Shown: piece by piece, positions 17,068-26,222 of the stretch
Position numbering within the stretch: position 1 is the stretch's first letter
Layout: each line of letters starts with the position of its first letter
Assembly: GCF_010668395.1 (NCBI RefSeq)
Contig: NZ_WUEY01000030.1
Span: 1-59,942 of the forward strand
Length of the DNA: 59,942 nucleotides
DNA from: Martinezella lusitana
GTDB taxonomy: Bacteria; Pseudomonadota; Alphaproteobacteria; Rhizobiales; Rhizobiaceae
Reading direction: 5' to 3'
Program-made: the position numbers and the translations under genes
The notes under the pieces: model-generated
What the model was told of the DNA's origin: nothing
The model's input: only the letters and a program-made list of their open reading frames with translations
Database searches by the model: none

Positions 17068-18414
17068 CTATATGGCGGCCGAGTGCCGCGCCTTGCGTGA
17101 GCTCAGATAGCTGTCGAAGTGCGCCGCGATCGACCTTGCGAACAGATGGCTGTCGGCCCCGATGGCAAAACGATCCCCGTCCACGACGAAGTGCGGGGAT
17201 GTTTGTGCCAGCAGAGCCGCTTCCTGCAGGATCATCTCCGCCTCAGTGCCGAACCGGCTCCGCAATGCGGCAGCGGAAAAGCCGAAATCGCACATCAGGC
17301 GTTCGATCACCCAGCCGCGTATGCGGTCCTCGTCGGACAGCGAAAGGCCACGGATAACGGCAAGGCTGTCGGCTTCGATCATTCGCCCGTAGGCACCGGT
17401 CGACGGCGTATTCTGGGCGTGGCCCTGGCGGAAGCGGCTGATCGACGACGGCCCGAGGCCGATCAGGGTTTCGCAGGGGTCGTCGGTATAGCCCTGAAAA
17501 TTCCTCGTTAGCCGACCCTCGCGCGCCGCTGCCGCAAGACTATCGGCGGGCAGGGCGAAATGATCGATGCCGATCGGCAGATACCCGGCTTCGCAGATAA
17601 GCGTGGCCGCGCCTTGCGCCTGCGCGAGCCTCGCGTCGGGGCCGGGCAGCGTGGCTTCATCGATCATGGTCTGGTGCTTCTTGAACCACGGAACATGCGC
17701 ATAGCCGAAGATCGCCACGCGGTCCGGCCGCAACGACAGCGACAGCTCGATGGTTTTGCCCAGGGTCGCTAGCGTTTGGAAGGGAAGGCCATACAGAAGG
17801 TCCACATTGACGGAGCCGACACCTCGCGTTCTCAAGCCCTCTATGATCCCGCGCGTCGTCTCGAAGCTCTGCTCGCGGTTGATGGCCTTCTGAACGCGTC
17901 GATCGAAATCCTGGATGCCGAGGCTTGCGCGCGTGGTTCCGATTTCGGCCAAGGCATCCAGCCGCGCCTCGTCCATGTCGTTGGGGTCGATTTCGACGCT
18001 CACGCTCGCGTCGGCGGCAATCGCGAAGCTCTTGCGCAGCCGTCCGAACAGGCTTTTCATGTCCCCGGGCCTGAGCATGGTTGGAGAACCGCCGCCGAGA
18101 TGGATCGCGCGCACGATGCCGCGTCCCGCCAGGCGGCGGCCGACCATCGCGATCTCGCGGTAAAGCATCGCGAGATAATCGGCGACAGGCGCGTAGCGAA
18201 AAGTCTGCTTGGTGTGGCATGCGCAGAACCAGCATAGCCGGTCGCAGTAGGGGATGTGCAGATAGAGCGAGATGGCCTCGTCCGGCTGGATCGCATCGAT
18301 CCAGCCGGATACCGTTTCGGGCGTCACGCCATCATGGAAATGCGGCGCCGTCGGATAGCTGGTGTAGCGCGGGACATTGGTGTCGATGAGGCGGTGACTG
18401 GGGACAGATGTCAT
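17068..18414 (-). CDS. hemN: oxygen-independent coproporphyrinogen III oxidase
   Basis: A 448-residue radical-SAM enzyme that converts coproporphyrinogen III to protoporphyrinogen IX without oxygen in heme synthesis. The 4Fe-4S cluster motif is HIPYCDRLCWFCAC (Cys57, Cys61, Cys64, with the extra Cys66 typical of HemN), followed by HLGGGSPT for SAM binding and the C-terminal HemN domain (DDPCETLIGLGPSSISRF). It starts inside the cydC stop (ATGA), so heme synthesis is coupled to assembly of the bd oxidase. No box precedes hemN itself; control would come from the cydD promoter. Confidence 0.95.
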   Translation of the reverse strand: MTSVPSHRLIDTNVPRYTSYPTAPHFHDGVTPETVSGWIDAIQPDEAISLYLHIPYCDRLCWFCACHTKQTFRYAPVADYLAMLYREIAMVGRRLAGRGIVRAIHLGGGSPTMLRPGDMKSLFGRLRKSFAIAADASVSVEIDPNDMDEARLDALAEIGTTRASLGIQDFDRRVQKAINREQSFETTRGIIEGLRTRGVGSVNVDLLYGLPFQTLATLGKTIELSLSLRPDRVAIFGYAHVPWFKKHQTMIDEATLPGPDARLAQAQGAATLICEAGYLPIGIDHFALPADSLAAAAREGRLTRNFQGYTDDPCETLIGLGPSSISRFRQGHAQNTPSTGAYGRMIEADSLAVIRGLSLSDEDRIRGWVIERLMCDFGFSAAALRSRFGTEAEMILQEAALLAQTSPHFVVDGDRFAIGADSHLFARSIAAHFDSYLSSRKARHSAAI

Positions 18415-20009
18415 GCGGAAAGTTCCAGGATCGTGCTGTTGCGGACCCGAAGGGGGCGATGGGTGGACATGACGACGATGCGGTCTGCGAGGTGATCGGC
18501 AAGACGGGTCAGGATTCGCTGGCCCTGTGCGGCATCGAGATGTTCGGTCGGCTCGTCGAGCAGCACGATCGGCGTATGCGCCAGGAACGCGCGGGCCAGG
18601 TTGAGCCTCTGCGCCTCGCCGAGCGAGAGCATGTCCTGCCTGATCCACGCATCGAGGCCGCCGGCGGCCCGTATCCGTTCGCTGAGTTCGACGGCCTCGA
18701 GCGCATGCCACATCGCCGTGTCGTTGCCGTCGGGATCGAAGAGATTGGCCCGCACGGTGTCGTCCAGAATTGCCGCATCGTGCAGCACCAGGGTCGAGAG
18801 TGCGCGCCGGTCCTCAGCCGAGAGGCTTGTGTTGTCTGCATCGAACCTGTCTTCGCCGATCCAGCCGGCAATCTGCTTCAGCAGGCTCGTCTTGCCGGTG
18901 CCGCTCGTCCCGACAAGGACCGTCGGCGCACCTGTTCGCAGGCGAAGGTCGATCGGATCGTTGCCGATCAGCGCACCCGAGGGCGAAAGCCGCCTGAGAT
19001 GCCGGCACTGAAGCTCACGGGGCGTTCCGGCCGATGCAGCGCTTGGCGTCGATGCTTCCCGATGCCCGGTCCAGCGGCCGACATCCGCGACGGCGGCATC
19101 CTTGCGCAGCCTGGCAACCACAATTCGCGACGCGCCGTTCATGGTCTCGCCCAGCGCCAGCCATGCGAATCCGAGTGCGAGCGGAAAAAGCAGCGCTTCG
19201 CCACGATCGCCGGCCAGCCATGCCGCCGCAACCACGCAAACTCCGGCGAGCGGGCCGAAGAGGGCGGCAATCCCATCGAACCCGGATTGCAGGCGGCGCA
19301 GGGTGCGGGTCTCGAGATCCGCTTGGGAAAGGGCGCGCATGGCGGCGTCACTTTCCTCGGCCCAGAGGCGCTCGGCTTTCAGGGAAACGGCGGATGCCAT
19401 GGCATTCCCCATTCGCTCAGCTCCGTTGCGCCGATGCGTTCTGGCTTCGGCCCATGCCACGGCGCCGTTTCTTGCCAGACGGCGAGCGGCAAAGGCGCCG
19501 ATCAGCAGCATGAATAGGATCGGCAGCAAGGACAGGGGGGCGACGATAGCGGAGCATACCAGCAGCGCGGCAAGGCCGATGGCGATCGTCAAGGAGGGCA
19601 AGCGAGCGCGCAGATGCGCGTATTCGATATCCTCGACATCGTCCAGATAATCGGCAAGCCGTGCCTCGTCGCCGAGCTGCCAACCCGCCTTGCGGATGGA
19701 AGGTGCGGCGGCCATGGATGCGAAAAGGCCGACACGATGCGACACCTGATCGGCAAGGGCAGCCTTGTGGCCCAGAAGGCGCTCGCCGTAGCGTGCCGCG
19801 GTGCGGCCGATGGCGAACAACCGGATGAATGCGGCCGGAACGTGGAAATTGAAAGTCGCGGCGGCGGCCGTCAGGCCCGCGGTCGCCACGGCGCCCAGGA
19901 ACCAGGCAGACACGCCACCAAGCAGGATGCCGCAGAAAAGCGCGCAGCAGCCAAGCACGGCGGTCAACCGCCAGGTCTTTCGGGTTGCGGAAACGGGCTT
20001 GCTCATCAT
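18411..20009 (-). CDS. cydC: heterodimeric ABC exporter subunit CydC
   Basis: A 532-residue fused membrane-ATPase half transporter. Membrane domain at about 1-310 with six helices; nucleotide domain with Walker A VGTSGTGKTSLL and Walker B IVLLDEP. The signature is LSLGEAQRL instead of LSGGQ, consistent with the asymmetric CydDC pair where one site is degenerate. CydDC exports thiols or handles heme and is needed to assemble cytochrome bd. It overlaps cydD (ATGA) upstream and hemN downstream. CydC rather than CydD by position and by the altered signature. Confidence 0.9.
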   Translation of the reverse strand: MMSKPVSATRKTWRLTAVLGCCALFCGILLGGVSAWFLGAVATAGLTAAAATFNFHVPAAFIRLFAIGRTAARYGERLLGHKAALADQVSHRVGLFASMAAAPSIRKAGWQLGDEARLADYLDDVEDIEYAHLRARLPSLTIAIGLAALLVCSAIVAPLSLLPILFMLLIGAFAARRLARNGAVAWAEARTHRRNGAERMGNAMASAVSLKAERLWAEESDAAMRALSQADLETRTLRRLQSGFDGIAALFGPLAGVCVVAAAWLAGDRGEALLFPLALGFAWLALGETMNGASRIVVARLRKDAAVADVGRWTGHREASTPSAASAGTPRELQCRHLRRLSPSGALIGNDPIDLRLRTGAPTVLVGTSGTGKTSLLKQIAGWIGEDRFDADNTSLSAEDRRALSTLVLHDAAILDDTVRANLFDPDGNDTAMWHALEAVELSERIRAAGGLDAWIRQDMLSLGEAQRLNLARAFLAHTPIVLLDEPTEHLDAAQGQRILTRLADHLADRIVVMSTHRPLRVRNSTILELSA

Positions 20010-21610
20010 GCTGCCACCTCGAAGGTTCCGTCATTGCTGAGGTCGATCATCATTCGGCCAGCGGCGGCAAGCTCCCTGTCATGGGTCGCCACGACGACGA
20101 GATGCGAATGCGACATCTCGACAAGTGCCTCGCGGACAAGACCGGCAGTGCCGGCGTCGAGCTTCGCGGTCGGTTCGTCGGCAATTACCGTCCGTCCGGC
20201 GAGAAGCGCACGCGCCACCGAGATGCGAAGCTTCTGGCCGCCTGAAAGATTGCCGCCGCCACGCGTGAGCCGGGCATCCAGCCCGCCGGGGAGGAGCGCG
20301 TCATCCAGCAGGCCCACCGCGTTTGCGGCCTCGCGCAGTTTTTCGCAAGGGAGCACGGGAAGCCTCCAGGCGATCGCTTCGGCAAGCGTCCCTTCGGGGG
20401 TAAGACAGTCGGGCGAAACCCAGATGAAATCTGTAAGTTCAGGCTGACCTAATGTCACCGCCTGCTCGATGCCCGCAAGCCGGCGCAGCAAGGTCGATTT
20501 GCCGCTGCCGCTGGGCCCGACGATGGCCACGAGGCCGTGGTTGGGCAACGGCGCAAGCGGCCGGTCGAGCGCTGCGATCGCCAATCTTTCCGGTGCATCG
20601 ACATCGAGCAGGCGGCCGAGGGCCGCCGCTGCGGCAAGGCCCTCGGCTTTGGCGTGGTACTGCTCCGAAAAGCGGCGGAAGGGGGCAAAATAGTCCGGCG
20701 CGATCATGAGGATGAAAAGGCTCTGCCAGAGTTCCAGATTGGAAAAGCCGGGAATCATCATCAATTTGAGATGCCCGAGACCGAGAAATACGGCGAGCAG
20801 TGCGATCGACAGCGAAGCGAAGAAATCGATGATGCCGGCGTTTATGAAAGCAATGCCGAGAACGCCCATCGTTTCGCGCGCATAGGATTCCAGCCGGCCG
20901 GCAAGCTTGGTCTCCTCGCTGGAAAGCGCGTGATTGGCAAGGATGGTCGGCAATGCGCGAATACGATCGGCAAACTGGCCGGCGAGGCGACCAAAGGCGC
21001 GTTCCTGCGCGGCTGCGCGGCTGCGGATAATGTCGCCCACCAAGGCGAAGAACAGGATCATGACGGGCGTCAGACAGATGACCAGAACTGCCGCCTGCCA
21101 TGAAACGAGGAAAAGCGCGGCGGCTGCCGCCAGCGGGCCGACCGCCATCATCATCGAGGCTGCGCGATGGCCTATGACCAGCGATGCGATCGCCTCCGGG
21201 TGGCGTTGCATGGCCACGACCAGGGTTCCGACGGGCAATTGCTTCAGCTGCCGTGGCGGCATGGCGTTCAATCGCGCGGATGCGGCCTCGCGGAGGCGGA
21301 TCGCCACATCCGCCTCCGCGGCGGCCTGTGCCCTGTCGGCAAGGAAGCCGGCGACAGCCGCGCCGACAAGCAGAATGATCGCGAGCGATATCAAAAGCGA
21401 ATCGACGGGATCGTTCATCACGAGCTTGCCGGCGGCCACGGCGGCCGTCGCCGTGAAGCCGAGCCGCAACGCCATGCGAGCTATCTGTAGTGCCAGCACA
21501 TGGTGCAGGCCGCGTGCGGCCATCCGCTGGGCGAGGGGGAGGGCGCGACATTCCGCGGCGCCCGCGTCATTGCCGTCAGGATTTGCTGTCGATGCCTTGT
21601 CGTCTCTCAT
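20006..21610 (-). CDS. cydD: heterodimeric ABC exporter subunit CydD
   Basis: A 534-residue half transporter: membrane domain to about residue 320, then an ATPase with Walker A GPSGSGKSTLL, canonical signature LSGGQKLRI and Walker B TVIADEP. The called ATG has no good ribosome site, and a class II start from the FNR box upstream would fall right at this codon (leaderless mRNA); an internal Met at 21523 is an alternative. First gene of cydDC-hemN, divergent from cydABX. Confidence 0.9.
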   Translation of the reverse strand: MRDDKASTANPDGNDAGAAECRALPLAQRMAARGLHHVLALQIARMALRLGFTATAAVAAGKLVMNDPVDSLLISLAIILLVGAAVAGFLADRAQAAAEADVAIRLREAASARLNAMPPRQLKQLPVGTLVVAMQRHPEAIASLVIGHRAASMMMAVGPLAAAAALFLVSWQAAVLVICLTPVMILFFALVGDIIRSRAAAQERAFGRLAGQFADRIRALPTILANHALSSEETKLAGRLESYARETMGVLGIAFINAGIIDFFASLSIALLAVFLGLGHLKLMMIPGFSNLELWQSLFILMIAPDYFAPFRRFSEQYHAKAEGLAAAAALGRLLDVDAPERLAIAALDRPLAPLPNHGLVAIVGPSGSGKSTLLRRLAGIEQAVTLGQPELTDFIWVSPDCLTPEGTLAEAIAWRLPVLPCEKLREAANAVGLLDDALLPGGLDARLTRGGGNLSGGQKLRISVARALLAGRTVIADEPTAKLDAGTAGLVREALVEMSHSHLVVVATHDRELAAAGRMMIDLSNDGTFEVAA

Positions 21611-21644
21611 GCCGCTCTTTTGGCATCGTTCCTTGTTGCTTCCG

Positions 21645-21658
21645 TTGATCTAAATCAA
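21645..21658. promoter_or_regulatory. perfect FNR/FixK box between cydD and cydA
   Basis: TTGATCTAAATCAA is an exact match to TTGAT-N4-ATCAA. Its centre is 60 bp before the cydA start: class II spacing would start mRNA near 21693, just ahead of the AAAGGA ribosome site of cydA. On the other side the centre is 41-42 bp from the cydD start codon. Confidence 0.9.
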
Positions 21659-21711
21659 CTCGCAAAGGGATTTGCGGCGTTAACAGAGGTCGATCAAGAA
21701 AGGATGTTTCC

Positions 21712-23295
21712 ATGTTCGACCCCCTCCTTGTCGACTTATCCCGGCTTCAATTTGCCTTGACGGCACTTTATCATTTCCTTTTCGTACCCCTGACACTCGG
21801 CCTCTCCATTATGATCGCCATGATGGAAACGGTCTATGTCATGACGCGGCGAACCATCTGGCGCGACATGACCAAGTTCTGGGGCGTGCTCTTCGGCATC
21901 AATTTCGCGCTCGGTGTCGCCACGGGCATTACGATGGAGTTCCAGTTCGGCATGAACTGGGCCTATTATTCCCACTACGTCGGTGACGTCTTCGGCGCTC
22001 CGCTGGCGATCGAGGGCCTGATGGCCTTCTTTCTCGAGGCGACCTTCGTCGGCCTGTTCTTCTTCGGCTGGGACCGCCTTTCGTCGCGTGCCCATATGAT
22101 CGTCACCTGGCTGATGGCGCTCGGCACGAACTTCTCGGCCCTTTGGATCCTGATCGCCAACGGCTGGATGCAAAATCCGGTCGGCTCGGCCTTCAATCCC
22201 GACACGATGCGGATGGAAGTCACCGACTTTATGGCGGTCCTGTTCAATCCCGTCGCCCAGGCGAAGTTCGTACATACCGTTTCCGCAGGCTATGTATGCG
22301 CCGCGACGTTCGTCCTCGGCGTCTCCGCCTGGTATCTGCTGCGAAATCGTCATGTCGCGCTGGCGAAGCGCTCTTTCGTGATCGCGGCGGCATTCGGCGT
22401 CGCCTCGGCGCTGTCGGTCATCGTGCTGGGCGACGAAAGTGGCTACGCGCTGACCGATAACCAGAAGATGAAACTCGCGGCCATCGAGGCGATGTGGGAA
22501 ACGGAACCCGCGCCGGCATCCTTCACGGCCTTCGGCATACCCAGCCTTGCAGACCGCAAGACGCATTATGCCGTCCATATACCCTGGGTCATGGGCCTAA
22601 TCGGCACCCGTTCGATCGACAAGGAAATTCCCGGCATCGACCAGTTGGTGGCAAGGGCCGAGGAGCGCATTCGCAATGGCCTGGGCGCCTATGACGCGCT
22701 GGAGACGCTGAAAGTGAACCAGGCCGATGCCACGGCACGTTCCGTATTCGAGGCAAAGTCGCAGGATCTCGGCTATGCCCTGCTTCTGAAGCAATTCGTC
22801 GAGGATCCTCGTACGGCCAGCGATCAGCAGATCAAGGACGCCGCATGGTCGGCGGTGCCGCAGGTCCCGTGGCTGTTCTTCTCGTTCCGCATCATGGTGG
22901 CCTGTGGCTTTGCGTTGCTCGTCCTCTTCGCCACCTCTCTCTGGTACACGATGCGGGAAAGGGGCGCTCCGCGCTGGCTGTTCAGCCTGGCAGTGCTTGC
23001 GTTGCCGCTGCCGTGGATTGCCATCGAGCTTGGATGGTTCGTCGCCGAATTCGGTCGCCAGCCCTGGATCATCGACGGGGTGTTGCCCACCTTCCTCGCG
23101 ACTTCGGAACTCGGCGTCTACAATCTCATCCTCAGCATTGCAGGCTTCACGCTGGTCTATGGCGTGCTTGCCGTCATCGAGGTGCGGCTGATGCTCGCCG
23201 CGATCCGCAAAGGACCGGAAATCGCCGACATGATCACCGGTCGCCCGCCTGTCTCGGGCAGCGAGGCGGAGCCGGCATTGCAGCCAGGCGAATAG
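21712..23295 (+). CDS. cydA: cytochrome bd ubiquinol oxidase subunit I
   Basis: A 527-residue membrane protein, the size of CydA. ALYHFLFVPLTLGLS near the N-terminus contains the conserved high-spin heme His; MEFQFGMNWAYYSHYVG, VHTVSAGYVCAATF (His ligand region) and the quinol-site GRQPW motif in VAEFGRQPWIIDG are all present. It oxidises ubiquinol and reduces oxygen with high affinity in the inner membrane. AAAGGA lies 7-8 nt before the ATG. The FNR/FixK box upstream points to induction at low oxygen. Confidence 0.97.
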   Translation: MFDPLLVDLSRLQFALTALYHFLFVPLTLGLSIMIAMMETVYVMTRRTIWRDMTKFWGVLFGINFALGVATGITMEFQFGMNWAYYSHYVGDVFGAPLAIEGLMAFFLEATFVGLFFFGWDRLSSRAHMIVTWLMALGTNFSALWILIANGWMQNPVGSAFNPDTMRMEVTDFMAVLFNPVAQAKFVHTVSAGYVCAATFVLGVSAWYLLRNRHVALAKRSFVIAAAFGVASALSVIVLGDESGYALTDNQKMKLAAIEAMWETEPAPASFTAFGIPSLADRKTHYAVHIPWVMGLIGTRSIDKEIPGIDQLVARAEERIRNGLGAYDALETLKVNQADATARSVFEAKSQDLGYALLLKQFVEDPRTASDQQIKDAAWSAVPQVPWLFFSFRIMVACGFALLVLFATSLWYTMRERGAPRWLFSLAVLALPLPWIAIELGWFVAEFGRQPWIIDGVLPTFLATSELGVYNLILSIAGFTLVYGVLAVIEVRLMLAAIRKGPEIADMITGRPPVSGSEAEPALQPGE

Positions 23296-23318
23296 CCAGT
23301 AATTGAAGGACCAATTCA

Positions 23319-24473
23319 ATGATCGAATTTCTATTCAGCTATGAAACGCTGCGCATCACCTGGTGGATCCTGCTCGGCGTGCTGCTCATCGGATTTGCCG
23401 TCATGGACGGCTTCGACATGGGCGTCGGAACCCTGTTGCCCTTCGTCGCGAAGACGGACCTCGAGCGCCGTGTCGCCATCAACACGGTGGGACCGGTCTG
23501 GGAGGGCAACCAGGTCTGGTTCATCCTGGGCGGCGGCGCCATTTTCGCGGCATGGCCCGCGCTCTATGCGCTGAGCTTTTCGGGCTTCTACCTTGCCATG
23601 TTCCTGGTGCTGCTGGCGCTCATCCTGCGGCCCGTCGCCTTCAAGTATCGCTCGAAGAGGCCGGAGAAAACCTGGCGCGCGCGCTGGGACGGGGCGCTTT
23701 TCATAGGCGGCGCGGTTCCGTCGCTGATCTTCGGCGTGGCCGTCGGCAACGCGCTTCAGGGCGTGCCCTTCCATCTGACTTCGGATCTGCGCCCGATCTA
23801 TGAAGGCACGCTCCTCGGCTTGCTCAACCCATTGGCGCTCTACTGCGGCCTGGTCTCCCTGTCGATGCTCGTCATGCATGGTGCCGCCTGGCTCGCCTTC
23901 AAGGCCGAAGGCCTCGTCTCGGAGCGCGCCAAGGCGATCGGATCAAAGGCGGCCATCCTCACCGGCCTGCTGTTTGCCGGCGGCGGTGCGCTGGTCTGGC
24001 TCGGGCTGCTCGGCGGCTACCGCGTCACCTCGGCCGTCAAGTGGGATGGTCCCTCCAATCCGTTGTTGAAGAGCGTCACCAAGGATGGCGGCGCATGGCT
24101 TGCCAATTTCGAGGCTCATCCCGTTCTCTGGCTGGTCCCCGTCCTCGGTATCATCGGCCCCTTCTTCGTGGCATTGGGTTTCCGCACGCGCCGGGAGGGC
24201 CTGACCTTCATCGCATCGAAGCTTTCGGTCGCCATGATTATCGCGACGGTCGGACTTGCAATGTTTCCGGTCATCCTGCCGTCGATCACCAATCCTTCGC
24301 ATTCGCTGACCGTGTTCGACGCATCGTCCAGCCGCGCGACATTGCGCAACATGCTTCTGGCAACCGTCTTCTTCATGCCGATCATCCTTCTCTACACCGC
24401 CTGGGTCTACCGGGTTCTGTGGGGCAAGGTGAGCGAGAAGAGCATCGAGAAGGCCGGGCATTCGGCTTACTGA
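23319..24473 (+). CDS. cydB: cytochrome bd ubiquinol oxidase subunit II
   Basis: A 384-residue membrane protein of the usual CydB length, 23 bp after cydA with AAGGA before the ATG. It shows the family N-terminus (LRITWWILLGVLLIGFAVMDGFDMGVG, PVWEGNQVWFILGGGAIFAAWP) and about eight to nine membrane helices. It pairs with CydA in the oxidase and helps heme insertion. Confidence 0.97.
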   Translation: MIEFLFSYETLRITWWILLGVLLIGFAVMDGFDMGVGTLLPFVAKTDLERRVAINTVGPVWEGNQVWFILGGGAIFAAWPALYALSFSGFYLAMFLVLLALILRPVAFKYRSKRPEKTWRARWDGALFIGGAVPSLIFGVAVGNALQGVPFHLTSDLRPIYEGTLLGLLNPLALYCGLVSLSMLVMHGAAWLAFKAEGLVSERAKAIGSKAAILTGLLFAGGGALVWLGLLGGYRVTSAVKWDGPSNPLLKSVTKDGGAWLANFEAHPVLWLVPVLGIIGPFFVALGFRTRREGLTFIASKLSVAMIIATVGLAMFPVILPSITNPSHSLTVFDASSSRATLRNMLLATVFFMPIILLYTAWVYRVLWGKVSEKSIEKAGHSAY

Positions 24474-24493
24474 ACAAGGAAAGGAGAGACTTC

Positions 24494-24625
24494 ATGTGGT
24501 ATTTTGCCTGGGTCCTCGGGCTCGGTCTGGCGGCATCCGTCGGAATCCTCAACGCGCTTTGGTATGAGCTGCGCATGCTGCGCGAGGAACCCACAGACGA
24601 AAGCGTATCATTGCCGACGCCGTGA
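24494..24625 (+). CDS. cydX: cytochrome bd small subunit CydX (43 aa)
   Basis: A 43-codon gene 20 bp after cydB with AAGGAGAG 5-6 nt before the ATG. The product begins MWYFAWVLGLGLAAS, one membrane helix with the N-terminal aromatic pattern typical of CydX/YbgT, then a charged tail (ELRMLREEPTDES). CydX stabilises the heme site of the oxidase. It is too short for routine gene calling and easily missed. Confidence 0.92.
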   Translation: MWYFAWVLGLGLAASVGILNALWYELRMLREEPTDESVSLPTP

Positions 24626-24649
24626 TACTGCGTATGACTTCACTGAAGA

Positions 24650-24682
24650 GCATGGCCGGGGCTTCGCACGCCTCGGCCATGC
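24650..24682. terminator. strong hairpin after cydX
   Basis: A perfect 9-bp stem GCATGGCCG / CGGCCATGC closes a 15-nt loop, 25 bp after the cydX stop and between convergent genes. There is no T-run, so it may stop transcription only weakly or protect the mRNA end. Confidence 0.45.
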
Positions 24683-24798
24683 AGCCATATCGAGCCTGGG
24701 CAGGCAGGAACCCTCCGCACGATTGCAATCGACAATCCGCGGTCTTTCGGCGGCCGGGTCGGCTTTGCGAGAGTGGACAAAAGGTCGCCGGGCGACCT

Positions 24799-25404
24799 CT
24801 ATTCGAGCGTCACAGTTGCCCGACCGCTTGTCAGATCCAGGACGGTACCAACGACATCCTCGGCAATCGATGCGATGATGGTGACGTCGAGAACGGCGCC
24901 GGAGCCCGTGAAACGCTCGGCGTGAATCTGGACGCCCTCCTGGGCCAGAAGCCGTGCTTTCAACCTTGCAAGGTCGGAAAACTGCACGTCTACGGTCGCC
25001 GCTATGGTCGGGAAGACCTCTCGTTTCTCCACGGATTGAAGGCAAATTGCGGCGGTGCCGCCATAGGCGCGGATCAAGCCGCCGCTTCCCAGCAGCGTGC
25101 CGCCGAACCAGCGCGTCACCACCACCGCAACCATGTCCAGCCCGGCGCCGTCGATGGCCTGGAGGATCGGTTTGCCGGCAGTGCCGCTCGGCTCGCCATC
25201 GTCGCTGAACCGGTAGTTCTGGCCAACACGCCAGGCCCAGCAATTGTGATTGGCTTCGGCGACCGAGTGCCGCGTCACAAATTCCTTCGCGGCTTCGATG
25301 TCCGCGACCGGGCCGGCCGTTGCAAGAAAGCGGCTTCGCTTGATGTCCTGGCTGGCGGTCGTGATCGAAACGAGTGCGAACATGGCAATCTCGGCTAATG
25401 TCAT
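24799..25404 (-). CDS. YigZ/IMPACT family protein (UPF0029)
   Basis: A 201-residue cytoplasmic protein from ATG 25404 (the open frame extends 25 codons further; a second Met at 25383 is possible). The N-terminal domain holds the UPF0029 signature: DGEPSGTAGKPILQAI followed by VVVTRWFGGTLLGSGGL and RAYGG. A ferredoxin-like C-terminal domain follows (about 135-201). The family is linked to translation control in eukaryotes (IMPACT), but the bacterial role is not settled. It converges on cydX and does not look part of that operon. Confidence 0.88.
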   Translation of the reverse strand: MTLAEIAMFALVSITTASQDIKRSRFLATAGPVADIEAAKEFVTRHSVAEANHNCWAWRVGQNYRFSDDGEPSGTAGKPILQAIDGAGLDMVAVVVTRWFGGTLLGSGGLIRAYGGTAAICLQSVEKREVFPTIAATVDVQFSDLARLKARLLAQEGVQIHAERFTGSGAVLDVTIIASIAEDVVGTVLDLTSGRATVTLE

Positions 25405-25598
25405 TGCTGCGCTCACGATATTTCCTGTCGAAGCGCTCAAGGGAAATCCTCCGGCAGCAATGCGAGGTTGGTGGGCCATGCGTCAAGCCACAAATGCCAT
25501 CCGATTTGCGGGAAGTGCCGATGCAGGATGCCGGCTGAACCATCCGGTCGTCGTCGCCGGGCGTGAGCTTTGCAAAAGCAGCATGGCTAACGTGCAGG

Positions 25599-25633
25599 CA
25601 TATGCATTTTATTTAGGCGGGTAAATGCATATG
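25599..25633. promoter_or_regulatory. inverted repeat upstream of the DUF1127 gene
   Basis: CATATGCATTT and AAATGCATATG are perfect 11-bp arms around a 13-bp spacer, 29 bp before the DUF1127 start codon. Each arm itself contains the palindrome ATGCAT. An operator pair, or a hairpin in the 5' leader, are both possible. Confidence 0.55.
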
Positions 25634-25662
25634 TAACAGGCATCAACAAAGGAGATAATACA

Positions 25663-25809
25663 ATGCGAGTTCTTGAGACGATTAAACGCTTTACTGAAAA
25701 GCGCAGAGCAATACGTGAGCTTTCTGCCCTGGACGATCATGTTCTTCGTGATCTCGGCATTTCCCGCGCCCATATCCCGTATGCCGTCAACGGAAGCCGC
25801 GGCAACTGA
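25663..25809 (+). CDS. DUF1127 (YjiS-like) micro-protein, 48 aa
   Basis: A 48-codon gene with AAAGGAG 8 nt before its ATG. The product is very basic at first (TIKRFTEKRRAIREL) and then has the DUF1127 core, LDDHVLRDLGISR. Family members in rhizobia and Agrobacterium are abundant small proteins, some affecting phosphate and carbon metabolism and RNA turnover through an arginine-rich motif. Codon use is AT-richer than its surroundings. The inverted repeat ahead of it may control it. Too short for routine gene calling. Confidence 0.88.
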   Translation: MRVLETIKRFTEKRRAIRELSALDDHVLRDLGISRAHIPYAVNGSRGN

Positions 25810-26222
25810 ATTTTCCCGAGGCGTACGTCTTTTGAGATACGCCTAGGCATGCAGCGCTTGACGGGCATGAAGCTATCGCCGCGATGACTCATATCGGCGA
25901 CAGGCCACAGTGATCGCCGCTCTTGCGCAATCCCGGATAGGGTGCCTCAAACGAGGCGCCAGTCCGGCGGACCCCCTCCACTCCACAGATATAGTTGTCC
26001 ATTCCGAGATCACAGTGGCGAGAATGCTCGCCCTGCATTCGACCGCGGGCTTTTGAAATTCCATTGCCTTTGGCCAGCCTCTTTCGCCATCGCTGCAGTC
26101 GGTGAGTGATATCCGTGCGCCGATCGCCATGCTACTCGACCGAATGCGGGCCGGCTGAAACAGCAGAGCCGTTCCAGCGCCCGCCTCCGTCCGTTCAGCT
26201 TGCCCGCCGTTTCAGTTTCTAT
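25810..26222. other. 413-bp gap after the DUF1127 gene, nothing called
   Basis: An 85-codon minus-strand frame (25873-26130) has no ribosome site and no recognisable product. No clear hairpin or box was found. Confidence 0.45.

Noticed and set aside
18408..19517. 369-codon plus-strand frame opposite cydC
   Set aside because: Shadow of cydC; no motif.
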